From C7867-006 sp964453075 (GTDB lineage Bacteria; Patescibacteriota; Minisyncoccia; Phycocordibacterales; DATDWN01), in contig CAYVNM010000009.1 of the NCBI GenBank assembly GCA_964453075.1, forward strand, positions 1 through 37,413: 37,413 bases of DNA, given 5' to 3'. Made by a program: the position numbers and the translations under genes. Each line of letters starts with the position of its first letter. Position 1 is the stretch's first letter. This document shows positions 16,899 to 24,644 of the stretch, in pieces. The notes under the pieces were generated by a model, which worked only from the letters and a program-made list of their open reading frames with translations, had not been told where the DNA came from and did no database searches.

Positions 16899-18199
16899 TG
16901 TTTAGTATCAACAGAATAATAGTTTTATTATTGTTTTTGTCACTATTTGTGGCTGGTTCTTTGGGTGCTCAAACAATAAATATAGAAGCTTCTAAACTGC
17001 TAGCTCATTCTGAGGTGTATTTTTCTCCTAGATCAGGTAGTTTTGTAGAGGGTTCCACTTTTCAGGTTCCTATTTTTGTTAATACTCGTGGTAGAAGTGT
17101 TAATGGTATTGAGGTTAGAATAAGTTTTGATAAAAACAAGTTGGCCATAACCAATCCCACTGGAGGAGTTTCTATTATCGGTGTATGGGTTGAGCCTCCT
17201 GGTTACGATAATACTCAAGGTACCGCTAGTTATGTTGGTGTGGTTCCAAATGGAATAACGACAGAAGCGGGTCTTATTGGTACGATAACATTTAAAGTTA
17301 TAGGTACAGGAAGAGCGACTGTAAATGTGAGTTCTCGGTCAAAAATTTTACTAAACGATGGTATGGGTACAGAAACCATGCTTGATCTTGGTAGGGCCGA
17401 GTATAATCTTTTACCAAAGGCTCCAGATGGAGTACAGGTTTTTTCTGATACCCATCCAGTTCAGACAGATTGGTACAACAACAAAAACCCTGTATTATCT
17501 TGGATAAAAGACGAAGGGGTTACAGGTTTCAGTTTTGAAATAGACAATAAACCTTCAACTATTCCAGATAATGAGATAGATTCTGAAGACACAATCAAAT
17601 CATATGAAAATCTAAATGATGGTTTGTGGTATTTCCATGTCAAAGCAATTAAAAAAGGAGTGTGGGGGACAACGGGACATTTTTTAGTAAGAATAGATAC
17701 GGTTCCACCAGCAGAGTTTACACCTGAGGCTGATTATCTCATGGCAGCAACGATTCTATCTGAAAGAACTCTAGTTTCTTTTTTTACCACAGATAATCTA
17801 TCTGGGGTGGATCACTATGAAGTAGGTGTTATAGATAAAGATCAACCACCAACGGAATCCCCGGTTTTTGTTGAGTCCTCTAGTCCTTATCAGGTACCTA
17901 TAAAAGTTGACGGGAAATTACAGGTTATAGTTAGGGCTGTAGATAAAGCTGGTAATGTTAGGGACGAATCTATAGACGTTAGATATCAAAATAAGTTAAT
18001 TAATTTTATTAAAAATTACTTAGTTTATATCTTACTAGGTATTATATTATTAGGCTTTACTATTTTGATTATTCACTATGTTTTTGGACACCATCTAATA
18101 AAACGCATAAAACAGTTTTCTAGGATAATAAAAAGAGAAGAGGCAGAGGAAATACTGGCACAAGATCAAAATTCTGAAGAAATAAATAAATCTATCTAA
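16895..18199 (+). CDS. Cohesin-like surface protein with C-terminal membrane anchor (3 of 3)
   Basis: 434 aa; its ATG overlaps the preceding stop (ATGA arrangement). Signal peptide 1-25, cohesin-like domain about 38-170 (VYFSPRSGSFVEGSTFQV, VWVEPPGYD, ASYVGVVPNG, LLNDGMGTE), two Ig-like domains (about 180-265 and 270-362; the second with TTDNLSGVDHYEV), a membrane helix (373-395) and a 38-residue charged tail. Its stop overlaps the stop of the convergent exonuclease gene by 4 bp (TAA on this strand, TAG on the other), leaving no room for a terminator between them. Confidence 0.8.
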   Translation: MMFSINRIIVLLLFLSLFVAGSLGAQTINIEASKLLAHSEVYFSPRSGSFVEGSTFQVPIFVNTRGRSVNGIEVRISFDKNKLAITNPTGGVSIIGVWVEPPGYDNTQGTASYVGVVPNGITTEAGLIGTITFKVIGTGRATVNVSSRSKILLNDGMGTETMLDLGRAEYNLLPKAPDGVQVFSDTHPVQTDWYNNKNPVLSWIKDEGVTGFSFEIDNKPSTIPDNEIDSEDTIKSYENLNDGLWYFHVKAIKKGVWGTTGHFLVRIDTVPPAEFTPEADYLMAATILSERTLVSFFTTDNLSGVDHYEVGVIDKDQPPTESPVFVESSSPYQVPIKVDGKLQVIVRAVDKAGNVRDESIDVRYQNKLINFIKNYLVYILLGIILLGFTILIIHYVFGHHLIKRIKQFSRIIKREEAEEILAQDQNSEEINKSI

Positions 18200-18777
18200 A
18201 AAAGACTTTGAGTCTTTACTTCCATAACTGGTTCCCAGTGTTTAGTGTCTAGTTTAATTTCTTTGGTAAATGGCCCCTCTTTAAATATTAGTTTTTTATT
18301 TTTTAAGGCGTATTCATAAACATCCTTGGTAATCCTTACATCATCTAGGCAGTATTTACGTATTTTTTCTATTTCACCATTTCGCCACCAAGCTACCGCT
18401 TCCAAACCATTACCACTTTTACCTATACCAAATGTACCTTCTGCGATTTGATCTAATTTCATTCTTCTACCATAGGAATTTTTTATTTCTTTTAATAAAT
18501 CAAGTGATCTGATTTTGGTTAAATCTCCGCGCCCATCTTTTTTATAATATTTATTTAGTAGAGGAATATCAAAATGATCACCATTATAGGTTATAAGCAT
18601 GTCTGTTTTTTCTAAAATATTCCATAAATTACTAAAATCTTCTTGCAAAAAACTACTATAGGAGTTGTTTTCGTAATCGTATAAGCCAACTAAAGATATG
18701 TCCAAATCAACAGGATCACTAGATCCTACATCCTGAAAAATATTTTTTGTTTCAATGTCAAAAACCACTTTTTTCAT
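18196..18777 (-). CDS. DEDDy 3'-5' exonuclease-like protein (RNase H fold, YprB-like)
   Basis: 193 aa. Exonuclease motifs in order: FDIETK near the N-terminus (Exo I), ITYNGDHFDIPLL in the middle (Exo II), and YCLDDVRIT (Exo III, with Tyr four residues before the Asp, as in DEDDy enzymes). It covers a single RNase H-like domain, shorter than DnaQ/polymerase proofreading subunits, and matches the YprB-type ribonuclease H-like family best. It lies 17 bp downstream of hisS and is probably co-transcribed with it. Substrate (DNA or RNA) cannot be told from the sequence. Confidence 0.8.
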   Translation of the reverse strand: MKKVVFDIETKNIFQDVGSSDPVDLDISLVGLYDYENNSYSSFLQEDFSNLWNILEKTDMLITYNGDHFDIPLLNKYYKKDGRGDLTKIRSLDLLKEIKNSYGRRMKLDQIAEGTFGIGKSGNGLEAVAWWRNGEIEKIRKYCLDDVRITKDVYEYALKNKKLIFKEGPFTKEIKLDTKHWEPVMEVKTQSLF

Positions 18778-18794
18778 AATTGGGATTAGTAATC

Positions 18795-20081
18795 TTACTT
18801 ATTTATTACGGAGTATATTTGTTCTAATTTAACCCTATCTTCTTTTCCGGTCTCCATATTTTTAACTCCATATAAACCAGATTTTATCTCATCTTCTCCT
18901 AAACATATAACAAATGGTATTTGTAATTTGTGGGCTATTTTAATTTGGTCTCCTAGCTTTTTTCCACTTAAATCTACTGAAACATTTAGATTTTCATTTC
19001 TTAACTTATTGGCTAATACATTTGCCTCTTTTGTATACTCTGGATTGGTAGTACATATATAAATATCGGAAGGTATTTTATATTTTGGTAGTAAATTGTG
19101 TGTAGCAAGGAAGTCTTTCATTGTTACATCTCCAGCACCAAAACCAACAGCTGGTATTTTTTTTGCTCCAAAGATGTCTAAAAGATCATCATAACGACCA
19201 CCTCCCAAAATAGCCCTGTTATTGTCTGGGTGTAAATCAAATACTTCAAAGACTATTCCTGTGTAATAATCAAATCCGCGCATTATTGTGGGTTCAAAAA
19301 CAATATTATCCGTACCAATGTTGTTTAATTGTTCTATCAAAGTGATTATGTCAGAAACATCGCTATCATTTTCTCCAAAGAATTCCAATAATTTTTCTGC
19401 TGACTCTAATAGAGAAATAAACTCGCCAGACTTCTCTTTAAGTATTTCTCCTATTGCTCCGTCAAATGCTCCAGATGAAATCTTCTCTTTTTTGTCTATT
19501 ATTTTTGAAATTTTGTGTGAATCATCTTCATTCAAATCAAATCTCTTGTATAGGTTATTTATGATTTTTCTGCTATTAACTTTTATTACAAAGTCACTAC
19601 TTTTTGCGCCAAAGTTTCTTAATATTTGATCTGCTATACTAATAATTTCTATGTCAGCCTGTATTGAATTAACTCCAAATATATCAACATTTAATTGCCA
19701 ATGCTCGCGAAGCCTTCCTCGTTGGGGTTTTTCGTATCTAAATAAATTTGGTATAGAATACCACCTTAGAGGAAAGGTTAGATTGTGATGTTGACCTGCC
19801 ACCATTCTGGCTATTGTGGGTGTCATTTCTGGTCTAAGGGTAACCTCACGCTCTCCCCGGTCTGTAAATGTATAAGTTTGCTCATTAACTATTTCTTCTC
19901 CAGTTTTTGCTTTGTATAATTCGGCCGGTTCCAGTACAGATGCGTTGTATTCCAGGTACCCAAATTTTTCTGCTATCTCTCGCCATTTATTAAAAATATA
20001 ATTTTGAACAAAAAGGTCTTCAGGGTAGAAGTCCCTGACGCCTTTATAGCTCTCGGTACTAAGTTTTGAAATTTTGCTCAT
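18795..20081 (-). CDS. hisS: Histidyl-tRNA synthetase
   Basis: 428 aa from the ATG at 20081. Class II synthetase landmarks: YKGVRDFYPED at the start, TLRPEMTPTIARM (histidine pocket), FRYEKPQRGRLREHWQLNVDIFG (motif 2), the HisRS signature GGGRYDDLLDIFG (motif 3 region), and a C-terminal anticodon-binding domain ending near LEQIYSVI. A longer reading from an ATG upstream would run into truB's coding region and adds residues unlike HisRS, so the start at MSKISKLSTES is chosen. An extended -10 (TGATACAAT) ends 7 nt before this ATG, predicting a leaderless transcript. Confidence 0.95.
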   Translation of the reverse strand: MSKISKLSTESYKGVRDFYPEDLFVQNYIFNKWREIAEKFGYLEYNASVLEPAELYKAKTGEEIVNEQTYTFTDRGEREVTLRPEMTPTIARMVAGQHHNLTFPLRWYSIPNLFRYEKPQRGRLREHWQLNVDIFGVNSIQADIEIISIADQILRNFGAKSSDFVIKVNSRKIINNLYKRFDLNEDDSHKISKIIDKKEKISSGAFDGAIGEILKEKSGEFISLLESAEKLLEFFGENDSDVSDIITLIEQLNNIGTDNIVFEPTIMRGFDYYTGIVFEVFDLHPDNNRAILGGGRYDDLLDIFGAKKIPAVGFGAGDVTMKDFLATHNLLPKYKIPSDIYICTTNPEYTKEANVLANKLRNENLNVSVDLSGKKLGDQIKIAHKLQIPFVICLGEDEIKSGLYGVKNMETGKEDRVKLEQIYSVINK

Positions 20082-20103
20082 ATAGGTTATTGTATCAGAG
20101 TAT
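20082..20103. promoter_or_regulatory. 22-bp divergent start region shared by hisS and truB-like genes
   Basis: Only 22 bp separate the two start codons. On the minus strand TGA TACAAT (-10 at 20094-20089) precedes the hisS ATG by 7 nt. On the plus strand TATTGT (20088-20093) overlaps the same bases and lies 10 nt before the truB ATG. Promoters for both genes therefore probably share one symmetric AT element; the plus-strand match is weaker (4 of 6). Confidence 0.5.
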
Positions 20104-20871
20104 ATGAAAAAAAATAGTGGCCTACATTTGCTATACAAAAAGCTGGGAGAGACGCCAAATCAATGCGTAATGGGTTTTAAGCTCAAAAATAAAGAGTATT
20201 TCGACACTCCAATGACCTATGCTGGCCGCTTGGATCCTTTGGCTGAGGGTTTATTGCTCGTTTTGTCTGGAGAAGAGATACAGAGGAAAGACAGTTATTT
20301 AGAATTACAAAAAACTTATATTTTTGATGTTCTCTGGGGTTTTGCAACTGATACGGGGGATGTGCTGGGTCTGGTTTCTAAAAAAGAGGTTAGCGTGCCT
20401 ACCACTATAGAGGTAAAAAAAAGATTAAGTGAAGTTGTTGGAAGATTTAAACAAAAATATCCTGTGTATTCTTCCAAGCCAATAAATGGGATGCCTTTGC
20501 TTGAATGGGCAAGAAGTGGAAGGTTGTCAGAAATAGAAATTCCAGATCATGAAGTAGAACTTTTTCAGGCAGAGCATTTGACTCGCAGGAGTATCACTGG
20601 GGAAAAATTATTGAACGAGATTAAATCAAAAATAAAATCCGTAATAGGTGATTTTAGACAAAAGGAAATATTAAATAAATGGGTAGAATTACTTTTGAGA
20701 GATATAGATAGGGAATTTGTTATAGATCAAATTTCCATAAATGTTTCTGGTGGTTTTTATGTACGTCAGTTTGTGTCTGATTTGGCAGAATTTTTTGATG
20801 AAGGTGCAACCACTTTTCATATAAAAAGGATAAAAGTAGGGGATTTTGAGTTGGAAGATATTGAGGAGTAA
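20104..20871 (+). CDS. truB: TruB-like tRNA pseudouridine synthase
   Basis: 255 aa. Contains the TruB catalytic loop in the form TYAGRLDPLAEGLLLVL (Asp44 is the expected nucleophile; usual TruB reads GHTGxLDPxAxG), and NVSGGFYVRQFVSDLAEFF matching the late TruB motif GTYIRxLxxDLG. TruB makes pseudouridine 55 in the tRNA T-loop. The protein is shorter than the usual roughly 300 aa and lacks a recognisable PUA domain at the end. The first residues (GLHLLYKKLGETP) match the KPxGxTS start only loosely. Convergent with typA, 8 bp between stops. Confidence 0.82.
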   Translation: MKKNSGLHLLYKKLGETPNQCVMGFKLKNKEYFDTPMTYAGRLDPLAEGLLLVLSGEEIQRKDSYLELQKTYIFDVLWGFATDTGDVLGLVSKKEVSVPTTIEVKKRLSEVVGRFKQKYPVYSSKPINGMPLLEWARSGRLSEIEIPDHEVELFQAEHLTRRSITGEKLLNEIKSKIKSVIGDFRQKEILNKWVELLLRDIDREFVIDQISINVSGGFYVRQFVSDLAEFFDEGATTFHIKRIKVGDFELEDIEE

Positions 20872-20879
20872 CCAAGTAA

Positions 20880-22670
20880 TTATTTTTTCAAAGCCTTTTT
20901 TCTCAAACGCACTGATTTCGGAGTTATTTCGATAAATTCATCTTCTGCCATTATTTCCATCGCCTTTTCTATATCTAATTTGTATGTAGCGGCAAGGTAG
21001 ATTGAGCCATCTGAGCTTGTAGATCTCATATTTGTCAGCTGTTTTCCTTTTGTTGGATTTACAAATAAATCATCACCCTTTGACACATTTCCTATAACCA
21101 TACCCTTATATACTTCAGTTCCTGGATCAACATAAAGGGTGCCTCTTTGTTGTAAGTTGTCTAATGCAAAAGCCAAGACTTTGCCGGCTTCCATTGAAAC
21201 CATTGATCCATAGTTTGTGCGTTTTATTTCGCCAACATGAGGGCGGAATTCGACGAATCTAGAAGCCATAATACCCAAACCTTTTGTGTCCACAATGAAT
21301 TGACCTCTATACCCAAGAAGACCTCTTGTCGGTATTTCAAAAATTAGTCTTTGGTGACCATGTGCCTTCTTTATGTTCATAAGTAAACCTTTTCTTTCTG
21401 TTAATTTAGAAATAACTGAGCTTGCTAGTTCATCTGGTATATCTATAGTCACTTCCTCAAATGGCTCAAGTTGTACACCATCTTTCTCTTTAATAATAAC
21501 TTTTGGTTGGGATACTTGTAATTCATATCCTTCTCTTCTCATGTTTTCAAGCAGGATAGCTATATGGAGTTCTCCACGACCATAAACTGAATATCCTTCA
21601 GCTGGTTTGTTGTCGTTCCAATCAATTTTTAACCCAACATTTATTTCTAATTCTTTTTCTAACCTCTCTCTTATCTGTCTACCTGTAACGTATTTACCTT
21701 CACGACCAGCAAATGGTGAATCGTTTACAACAAAATTAAGAGAGATAGTTGGTTCATCAATATTAATAGATGGAAGCATGTCAGCATTTTCGTCTTTACA
21801 AATAGTGTCTCCTATGTAAACAGTTGGTAATCCAGCTATCATAACTATATCTCCAGCTACAGCTTCTTCAGTTTCTACTCTTTTGGTTCCTTCAAAACTA
21901 AAAATTTTTGTAAGTTTTCCAGATATAACCTTATTGCTATCGTGTTGCTTTACAAAAACCAAATCACCATTTTTTATGGTTCCTTCGTAAACACGACAAA
22001 CAGCTAATCTTCCTAAAAAATTATCATATGCAAGATTGAAGGATTGTAATCTTGCAGGAAGGTTTTTGTCTCCAGATGCTGGTGGAACTTCTCTAAGTAT
22101 TGTTTCTAATAGTGGAGTTAAATCTTTGCTATCATCTTCAAGTTTCATTTTAGCTATTCCATCTCTTCCTATAGCATAAACAGTTGTAAAGTCTAACTGA
22201 TCATCGTTTGCTCCCAACTCTAGAAAAAGCTCAAGAACAAGTTCGTGTACTTCTTCTGGTCTCGCTGCTGTTTTGTCTATCTTATTTATTATAACTATAG
22301 GTTTTAGGCCCAGTTCCAGTGATTTTTTCAGCACAAAGCGTGTTTGAGGCATTGGTCCTTCTTGGGCATCAACCAAAAGAAGTACGGTGTCTATAGAGCG
22401 CAATACTCTTTCTACTTCAGAACCAAAGTCAGAGTGACCCGGAGTGTCCACTATATTTATTTTAGTAACTTCTTTGCCTGAGTTTTTCGGTGGATAATAG
22501 ATAGAAGTATTTTTTGCATAAATAGTTATTCCACGTTCTTGTTCTATTGCATTAGAATCCATTGTGGCATCATCAGTGGTCACCATACCAGTTTGACGCA
22601 TTAAAGCATCAGTAAGTTTAGTCTTACCATGATCCACGTGAGCTATGATTGCTATGTTTCTAATTTCCAT
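20880..22670 (-). CDS. typA: Translational GTPase TypA/BipA
   Basis: 596 aa from the ATG at 22670, the normal TypA length. G domain: AHVDHGKT (G1, residues 10-17), an RGITI G2, DTPGHSDFGSEV (G3), NKIDK (G4); then the domain 2, EF-G-like and C-terminal parts with GRGELHIAILLENMRREGYE, EIPTRGLLGYRGQF and the TypA-specific end (TSSDGSIYL...FIEITPKSVRLRK). TypA is a ribosome-associated GTPase in stress adaptation and subunit assembly. The upstream ATG giving an extra MFLNQGNLLF segment is rejected because family members start at MEIRNIAIIAHVDHGKT. Confidence 0.95.
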   Translation of the reverse strand: MEIRNIAIIAHVDHGKTKLTDALMRQTGMVTTDDATMDSNAIEQERGITIYAKNTSIYYPPKNSGKEVTKINIVDTPGHSDFGSEVERVLRSIDTVLLLVDAQEGPMPQTRFVLKKSLELGLKPIVIINKIDKTAARPEEVHELVLELFLELGANDDQLDFTTVYAIGRDGIAKMKLEDDSKDLTPLLETILREVPPASGDKNLPARLQSFNLAYDNFLGRLAVCRVYEGTIKNGDLVFVKQHDSNKVISGKLTKIFSFEGTKRVETEEAVAGDIVMIAGLPTVYIGDTICKDENADMLPSINIDEPTISLNFVVNDSPFAGREGKYVTGRQIRERLEKELEINVGLKIDWNDNKPAEGYSVYGRGELHIAILLENMRREGYELQVSQPKVIIKEKDGVQLEPFEEVTIDIPDELASSVISKLTERKGLLMNIKKAHGHQRLIFEIPTRGLLGYRGQFIVDTKGLGIMASRFVEFRPHVGEIKRTNYGSMVSMEAGKVLAFALDNLQQRGTLYVDPGTEVYKGMVIGNVSKGDDLFVNPTKGKQLTNMRSTSSDGSIYLAATYKLDIEKAMEIMAEDEFIEITPKSVRLRKKALKK

Positions 22671-22704
22671 ATAGTTAAGAAAGAAGAGTAGATTACCCTG
22701 ATTT

Positions 22705-22725
22705 AAAAACACCGGCCCTTGCCGG
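22705..22725 (-). terminator. Hairpin with T-run in the typA leader (possible attenuator)
   Basis: Minus strand CCGGC-AAGG-GCCGG (22725-22712) is followed by TG and five T residues, the form of a short intrinsic terminator, and sits 35 nt before the typA start. Either it ends transcription from outside or it attenuates typA. The stem is only 5 bp, so confidence is low. Confidence 0.35.
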
Positions 22726-22822
22726 CAATTACAGGCTAATTAAAGCAATTATTCCTTTAAAAGTCAATTTTTGATTATTTTGATAAGTTGCTTTATTTTT
22801 AATAAAGAGTCATTATTTTAGT

Positions 22823-23416
22823 ATGTTTATTTCTCTATCTGAGATTTTGCATATTTTGGAACAGTATAAATACTGGATAATTTTTCCCATAGCTATATTT
22901 GAGGGTCCCATAATGGTTATAATAACTGGGTTTTTAACGTACTTGGGTATTCTAAATGGTTACATTGCTTATGTTATGGTAGTGATGGCTGATATAATAG
23001 GAGACTCACTTTATTATTCTATAGGAAGATTATGGCGAAGTTCAACTAGGGTCAAAAAAATAGGTTATTTTTTGGGGTATGATGATAAAAGTGAAGAATT
23101 CTTAGAAGAACATTTCAGAAAGCATAAGATGAAAACTTTTTTTATAGCCAAAATAGCTCATGGTGTAGGTGGTACTGTTCAGATTGCTTCGGGTATAGCG
23201 AGAGTCGGATATCCAGAGTTTCTTTGGTATAGCGTTGTGGGTACTATTCCAAAAGTCTTAGCCCTTTTTCTTATAGGTTTTTATGTTGGTCAATCATATA
23301 TAAAAATCAATGGTTATTTGCATTATATAGCACTGATAACCATTGGATTGGCTTTTTTAGTTTTAATATATTTTATAATTAGTAAAAAGTTAAAAAAGTC
23401 TTTGTTGGAAGAATAA
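22823..23416 (+). CDS. DedA-family (SNARE-associated/VTT) membrane protein
   Basis: 197 aa with about five hydrophobic segments. Landmarks of the DedA/VTT family: FEGPIMVIITGFLTYLGILN near the start, ADIIGDSLYYSIGR, and FFIAKIAHGVGGTVQIASGIARVGYPEF in the place of the usual RFIPGxRxxxxxxAG motif. Here the RFIPG Arg/Pro are replaced (KIAHGVGG), so it is a divergent member. The family moves lipids such as undecaprenyl phosphate across the membrane and supports envelope homeostasis. The 152 bp upstream, shared with typA, hold no clear promoter for this gene. Confidence 0.8.
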   Translation: MFISLSEILHILEQYKYWIIFPIAIFEGPIMVIITGFLTYLGILNGYIAYVMVVMADIIGDSLYYSIGRLWRSSTRVKKIGYFLGYDDKSEEFLEEHFRKHKMKTFFIAKIAHGVGGTVQIASGIARVGYPEFLWYSVVGTIPKVLALFLIGFYVGQSYIKINGYLHYIALITIGLAFLVLIYFIISKKLKKSLLEE

Positions 23417-23439
23417 GTATTCATAATTTATTGATTTTT

Positions 23440-23448
23440 TGTTATAAT
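23440..23448 (+). promoter_or_regulatory. Extended -10 (TGT TATAAT) for the two-gene bPH2 operon
   Basis: TATAAT at 23443-23448 preceded by TGT; the ATG at 23459 is 10 nt downstream, so the leader is at most 3-4 nt. No Shine-Dalgarno sequence is present. Confidence 0.6.
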
Positions 23449-23458
23449 ATTTAGGCAT

Positions 23459-23707
23459 ATGACATCTTCTAGTTTTACAGTTCCAGCTATTCCTAATTTG
23501 TCCATACCATTTTTGGCCAATATCCCTGTTTTGTTTGTGATATTTATTTCTTTTTTTGTTGTCTATGTCATAGTGTCAATAATTCTAATGTATCACTGGT
23601 CTCATTATGGTACACATAGAGGTGTTATGGTTTTTGTTGAGACTTTGTTTGTGTCTGTTTCAGTTGGTTTGTTTATCTTTACTTTTCTAGCTTTAAGTTA
23701 TTACTAA
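23459..23707 (+). CDS. Small two-helix membrane protein of unknown function
   Basis: 82 aa with two predicted membrane helices (about residues 20-43 and 58-80) joined by a short His-containing loop (YHWSHYGTHRG). No family recognised. It is followed after 1 bp by the bPH2-domain gene, so the two products are probably made together and may act together in the membrane. Confidence 0.7.
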   Translation: MTSSSFTVPAIPNLSIPFLANIPVLFVIFISFFVVYVIVSIILMYHWSHYGTHRGVMVFVETLFVSVSVGLFIFTFLALSYY

Positions 23708-23708
23708 T

Positions 23709-24266
23709 ATGTTATACAAAGCATTACATTTAGAGCAGGATGAAAGGGTCATTTTGGAGGTTCGTAAGCACTGGATAGTTTTTATTGGGTACATTTTTGC
23801 CTTGTTTTTTGCTGCTATTTTACCCATTGTTTTGGTTATGCTATACAAAGTTTTTACTCCAAACTTATTTATAAATATAGAAATTTCTGGTAATAAAAAT
23901 GCTTTGTTGTGGTTTTGTTATTTCCTGTGGTTGCTATTCTTATGGATCTCTTTGTTTGTAGAGTGGACTAAATATTATTTAGATGTGTGGTATGTAACAG
24001 AAAAGAGAATAATAATAGTGGATCAAAAAAATATTTTTCATAGAGAAATATCAAATGTTCGTTTCGAGAAAATTCAAGATGTTTCTCTTGAAGTTCAGGG
24101 TTTTATTTCTACTTTGTTGAAATTTGGAAATATTAGGGTTCAAACTGCCAGTGAAAATAGTCAGGAGTTTTATATGAACTCAGTTCGTCATCCAGAAATA
24201 GTTCGTAAGATTATTTTTAGTCATCAAAATAAGAGTAGTGGAGCAGGCTTTGGGGGTGCAGTATGA
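23709..24266 (+). CDS. Membrane protein with bacterial PH (bPH2/YdbS-like) domain
   Basis: 185 aa. Two membrane helices (about 23-47 and 66-84) followed by a soluble domain reading WYVTEKRIIIVDQKNIFHREISNVRFEKIQDVSLEVQG and LLKFGNIRVQTA, the usual pattern of the bPH2 (DUF304/YdbS) family: VTxxRiixxxGxxxxxxxxixxxxIQdV...gxlxvxTag. Function in the family is poorly known; membrane-protein scaffolding has been proposed. It ends in a Gly-rich tail. Second gene of the operon starting at 23459. Confidence 0.8.
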   Translation: MLYKALHLEQDERVILEVRKHWIVFIGYIFALFFAAILPIVLVMLYKVFTPNLFINIEISGNKNALLWFCYFLWLLFLWISLFVEWTKYYLDVWYVTEKRIIIVDQKNIFHREISNVRFEKIQDVSLEVQGFISTLLKFGNIRVQTASENSQEFYMNSVRHPEIVRKIIFSHQNKSSGAGFGGAV

Positions 24267-24312
24267 GATTGTTGGTAATACACAGGCCTTGAGTGATATT
24301 TGTAATTTAAAT

Positions 24313-24321
24313 TGATATAAT
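24313..24321 (+). promoter_or_regulatory. Extended -10 (TGA TATAAT) upstream of the DUF378 gene
   Basis: TATAAT at 24316-24321 preceded by TGA. The start codon is 36 nt further on, so unlike several neighbours this gene has a leader of about 30 nt, AT-rich and without a clear Shine-Dalgarno motif. Confidence 0.5.
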
Positions 24322-24357
24322 ATTGATGTGTCAATTATTAGTTAATTATTTTTTAAT

Positions 24358-24585
24358 ATGAAATCATTACATATAGTCAGTTTTGTTTTGTTAGTTGTTG
24401 GGGGATTAAACTGGCTTCTTGTAGCATTTGGTTATAATCTAGTGGATTCTCTTTTAAAGGAAGGATCTATCTGGGCCAAACTAGTATATGTTCTTGTTGG
24501 TTTGTCAGCTGTATATCAAGTGTTTACACACAAGAGTTCTTGTAAGGATTGTGTGGCAGGTGGAAATATGGGTGCACAAATGTAA
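24358..24585 (+). CDS. DUF378 family small membrane protein
   Basis: 75 aa, two membrane helices. The sequence VVGGLNWLLVAFGYNLVDSL and YVLVGLSAVYQVF matches the DUF378 pattern (GglNWGLvglfgfnlV...YvlVGlaAly). A C-terminal CKDC pair could bind metal or form a disulphide. Function unknown in the family. A strong bidirectional terminator follows at 24609. Confidence 0.85.
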   Translation: MKSLHIVSFVLLVVGGLNWLLVAFGYNLVDSLLKEGSIWAKLVYVLVGLSAVYQVFTHKSSCKDCVAGGNMGAQM

Positions 24586-24608
24586 TTTTTGTTAATTTTT
24601 TAATTAAT

Positions 24609-24644
24609 AATCAAAAAGGACTCTGCACAGAGTCCTTTTTGATT
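24609..24644. terminator. Bidirectional intrinsic terminator
   Basis: Perfect inverted repeat: 17 bases (AATCAAAAAGGACTCTG), a central CA, and the complementary 17 bases, giving a GC core flanked by A and T runs on either side. It ends both the DUF378 transcript and the convergent saccharopine dehydrogenase-like gene, whose stop codon (24643-24645) lies at its edge. Confidence 0.9.

Noticed and set aside
20082..20138. Longer hisS start at 20138
   Set aside because: It overlaps the truB coding region, adds residues not found in HisRS, and would place the -10 element inside the gene.
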